Shown one piece after another: positions 5,783 to 6,559 of a stretch of 6,559 nucleotides of DNA. Location: assembly GCA_959022875.1 (NCBI GenBank), contig CAUFAM010000064.1, forward strand, positions 1-6,559, given 5' to 3'. The stretch is from an uncultured Oscillospiraceae bacterium (lineage in GTDB: Bacteria; Bacillota; Clostridia; Oscillospirales; Oscillospiraceae). Position numbers and translations under genes: made by a program. The notes below the pieces were generated by a model that worked only from the letters and a program-made list of their open reading frames with translations, did not search any database and was not told the origin of the DNA. Each line of letters begins with the position of its first letter. Position 1 is the first letter of the stretch.

Positions 5783-6559
5783 ATGTATATTTTAAACCTG
5801 CTCCCGGTCAATGAAGCGGAGAAGAACGAATTTGAGGCCATCGCCCCCGAGGCCGTCCATGTGTACGCCGGGCGGCGGACGGTGACCCGGGAACAGTTGG
5901 AGGCGGCTACCGTGATTCTGGGCTGGCCCAGGGCGGAGGAGATGAAATATGCCCGCAGCCTTCAGTGGTTCCAGAGCATGTGGGCCGGGACGGAAGAGTA
6001 TGAGGGGATGCTGCCCCAGGGGGTGTGCTTCACCAACTCGGCAGGCTCCAACAGCCGCTCGGTGGCCGAGCATATGCTGGCCTCCCTGCTGGCGGTATGC
6101 CGCCGGCTGCCCACCTACCGGGATTCCCAGAAGGCCCACCGCTGGGAGGACGAGGGGGCCATGAAGACCCTGCTGGGCGCCACGGTGCTGGTACTGGGGG
6201 CAGGGCATATCGGCAGTGAGTTTGCCCAAATGTGCCGGGGACTGGGGGCCCATACCGTGGGCCTGAAACGGACCGTGCGGGGCGAGGTGCCCGGCTTTGA
6301 CCAGGTGGGTACCATGGAAGAGCTGGAAGGGTGGCTTCCCCAGGCGGATGTGGTGGCCATGGCCCTGCCCCATACCCCGGAGACAGCGGGGCTGATGAGC
6401 GGGCAGCGGCTGGAGCGGATGAAGGACGATGCCATCCTCATTAACGCCGGACGGGGCTCCGTTTTGGATCAGCAGGCCCTGGCCAAGGTTATGAAAGAGG
6501 GCAAGCTGTGGGGAGCGGCCTTGGATGTGACCGATCCCGAACCCCTGCCCCAGGACAGC
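5783..6559 (+). CDS. D-2-hydroxyacid dehydrogenase (2-oxoacid reductase), cut by right window edge
   Basis: The first 259 codons of an NAD(P)-dependent D-isomer-specific 2-hydroxyacid dehydrogenase are present; members reduce 2-oxoacids such as glyoxylate, pyruvate or branched-chain oxoacids to D-2-hydroxyacids. The substrate-binding domain includes WFQSMWAGTEEY (62-73) and the hinge SNSRSVAEHMLA (89-100). The nucleotide fold has VLGAGHIGSEFA (137-148, GxGxxG). NAGRG gives the catalytic arginine R224, and LDVTDPEP the catalytic glutamate E253. The catalytic histidine would follow shortly after the window edge. The stretch after the second strand (GLKRT, 160-164) has K162 and R163 where NAD-specific relatives carry an acidic residue, which suggests NADPH use (inference). 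AAGGAGG (5769-5775) lies 7 nt before the ATG. It is transcribed away from recG from its own strong promoter. The exact substrate is unknown; relatives resemble GhrA-like enzymes. Confidence 0.93.
   Translation, partial: MYILNLLPVNEAEKNEFEAIAPEAVHVYAGRRTVTREQLEAATVILGWPRAEEMKYARSLQWFQSMWAGTEEYEGMLPQGVCFTNSAGSNSRSVAEHMLASLLAVCRRLPTYRDSQKAHRWEDEGAMKTLLGATVLVLGAGHIGSEFAQMCRGLGAHTVGLKRTVRGEVPGFDQVGTMEELEGWLPQADVVAMALPHTPETAGLMSGQRLERMKDDAILINAGRGSVLDQQALAKVMKEGKLWGAALDVTDPEPLPQDS

Noticed and set aside
5792..6373. 193-codon frame on the minus strand
   Set aside because: It overlaps the dehydrogenase, whose Rossmann motif, catalytic Arg and Glu and upstream signals are all clear on the plus strand. 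The composition of the minus frame is that of a shadow.
1..6559. Defence island, prophage or mobile element
   Set aside because: No transposase, integrase, phage, restriction or CRISPR-like sequence was seen on either strand, and all genes belong to common chromosomal families.

Overview
The window looks like ordinary chromosomal DNA from a GC-rich member of the Firmicutes, most likely a gut Clostridia of the Oscillospiraceae type (for example near Flavonifractor or Oscillibacter). This rests on strong AGGAGG-type ribosome binding sites before every gene, sigma-A type promoters with 17-bp spacers, GC-rich third codon positions, and the gene families present (a COG1313 radical SAM protein, a C_GCAxxG_C_C redox protein, and a MutY with a Clostridia-like cysteine loop). 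The taxonomic call is inference; there is no rRNA or other marker in the window.

There are seven protein genes, six on the minus strand and one on the plus strand. Reading the minus strand from right to left, the first unit is recG (5645-3543), a GNAT acetyltransferase (3529-3077) and a small cysteine-rich C_GCAxxG_C_C protein (3061-2675). The genes are 13 and 15 nt apart, and the unit ends in a perfect 19-bp hairpin terminator at 2632-2672. After an AT-richer spacer of about 300 bp comes a second unit with its own promoter: mutY (2373-1327), a PflX-like radical SAM protein (1317-436) and the start of a secreted 5'-nucleotidase-type metallophosphatase (419 to beyond the left edge), with gaps of 9 and 16 nt. 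On the right, recG is transcribed divergently from a D-2-hydroxyacid dehydrogenase gene (5783 to beyond the right edge). Both promoters lie in the 137-bp gap with their -35 boxes 15 bp apart.

Two genes belong to DNA maintenance: RecG remodels stalled forks and recombination intermediates, and MutY removes adenine mispaired with 8-oxoguanine. The others are an Fe-S radical enzyme of unknown substrate, a likely redox protein, an acetyltransferase, a nucleotide phosphatase and a 2-oxoacid reductase. Cotranscription is likely within each unit, but no shared pathway is evident. I found no mobile element, CRISPR array, tRNA, rRNA, riboswitch or prophage gene, and no convincing new system. The most useful observations are two corrected start codons (mutY and the GNAT gene), the promoter pairs, the unexplained radical SAM and C_GCAxxG_C_C genes sitting beside repair genes, and the AT-rich spacer with small palindromes.
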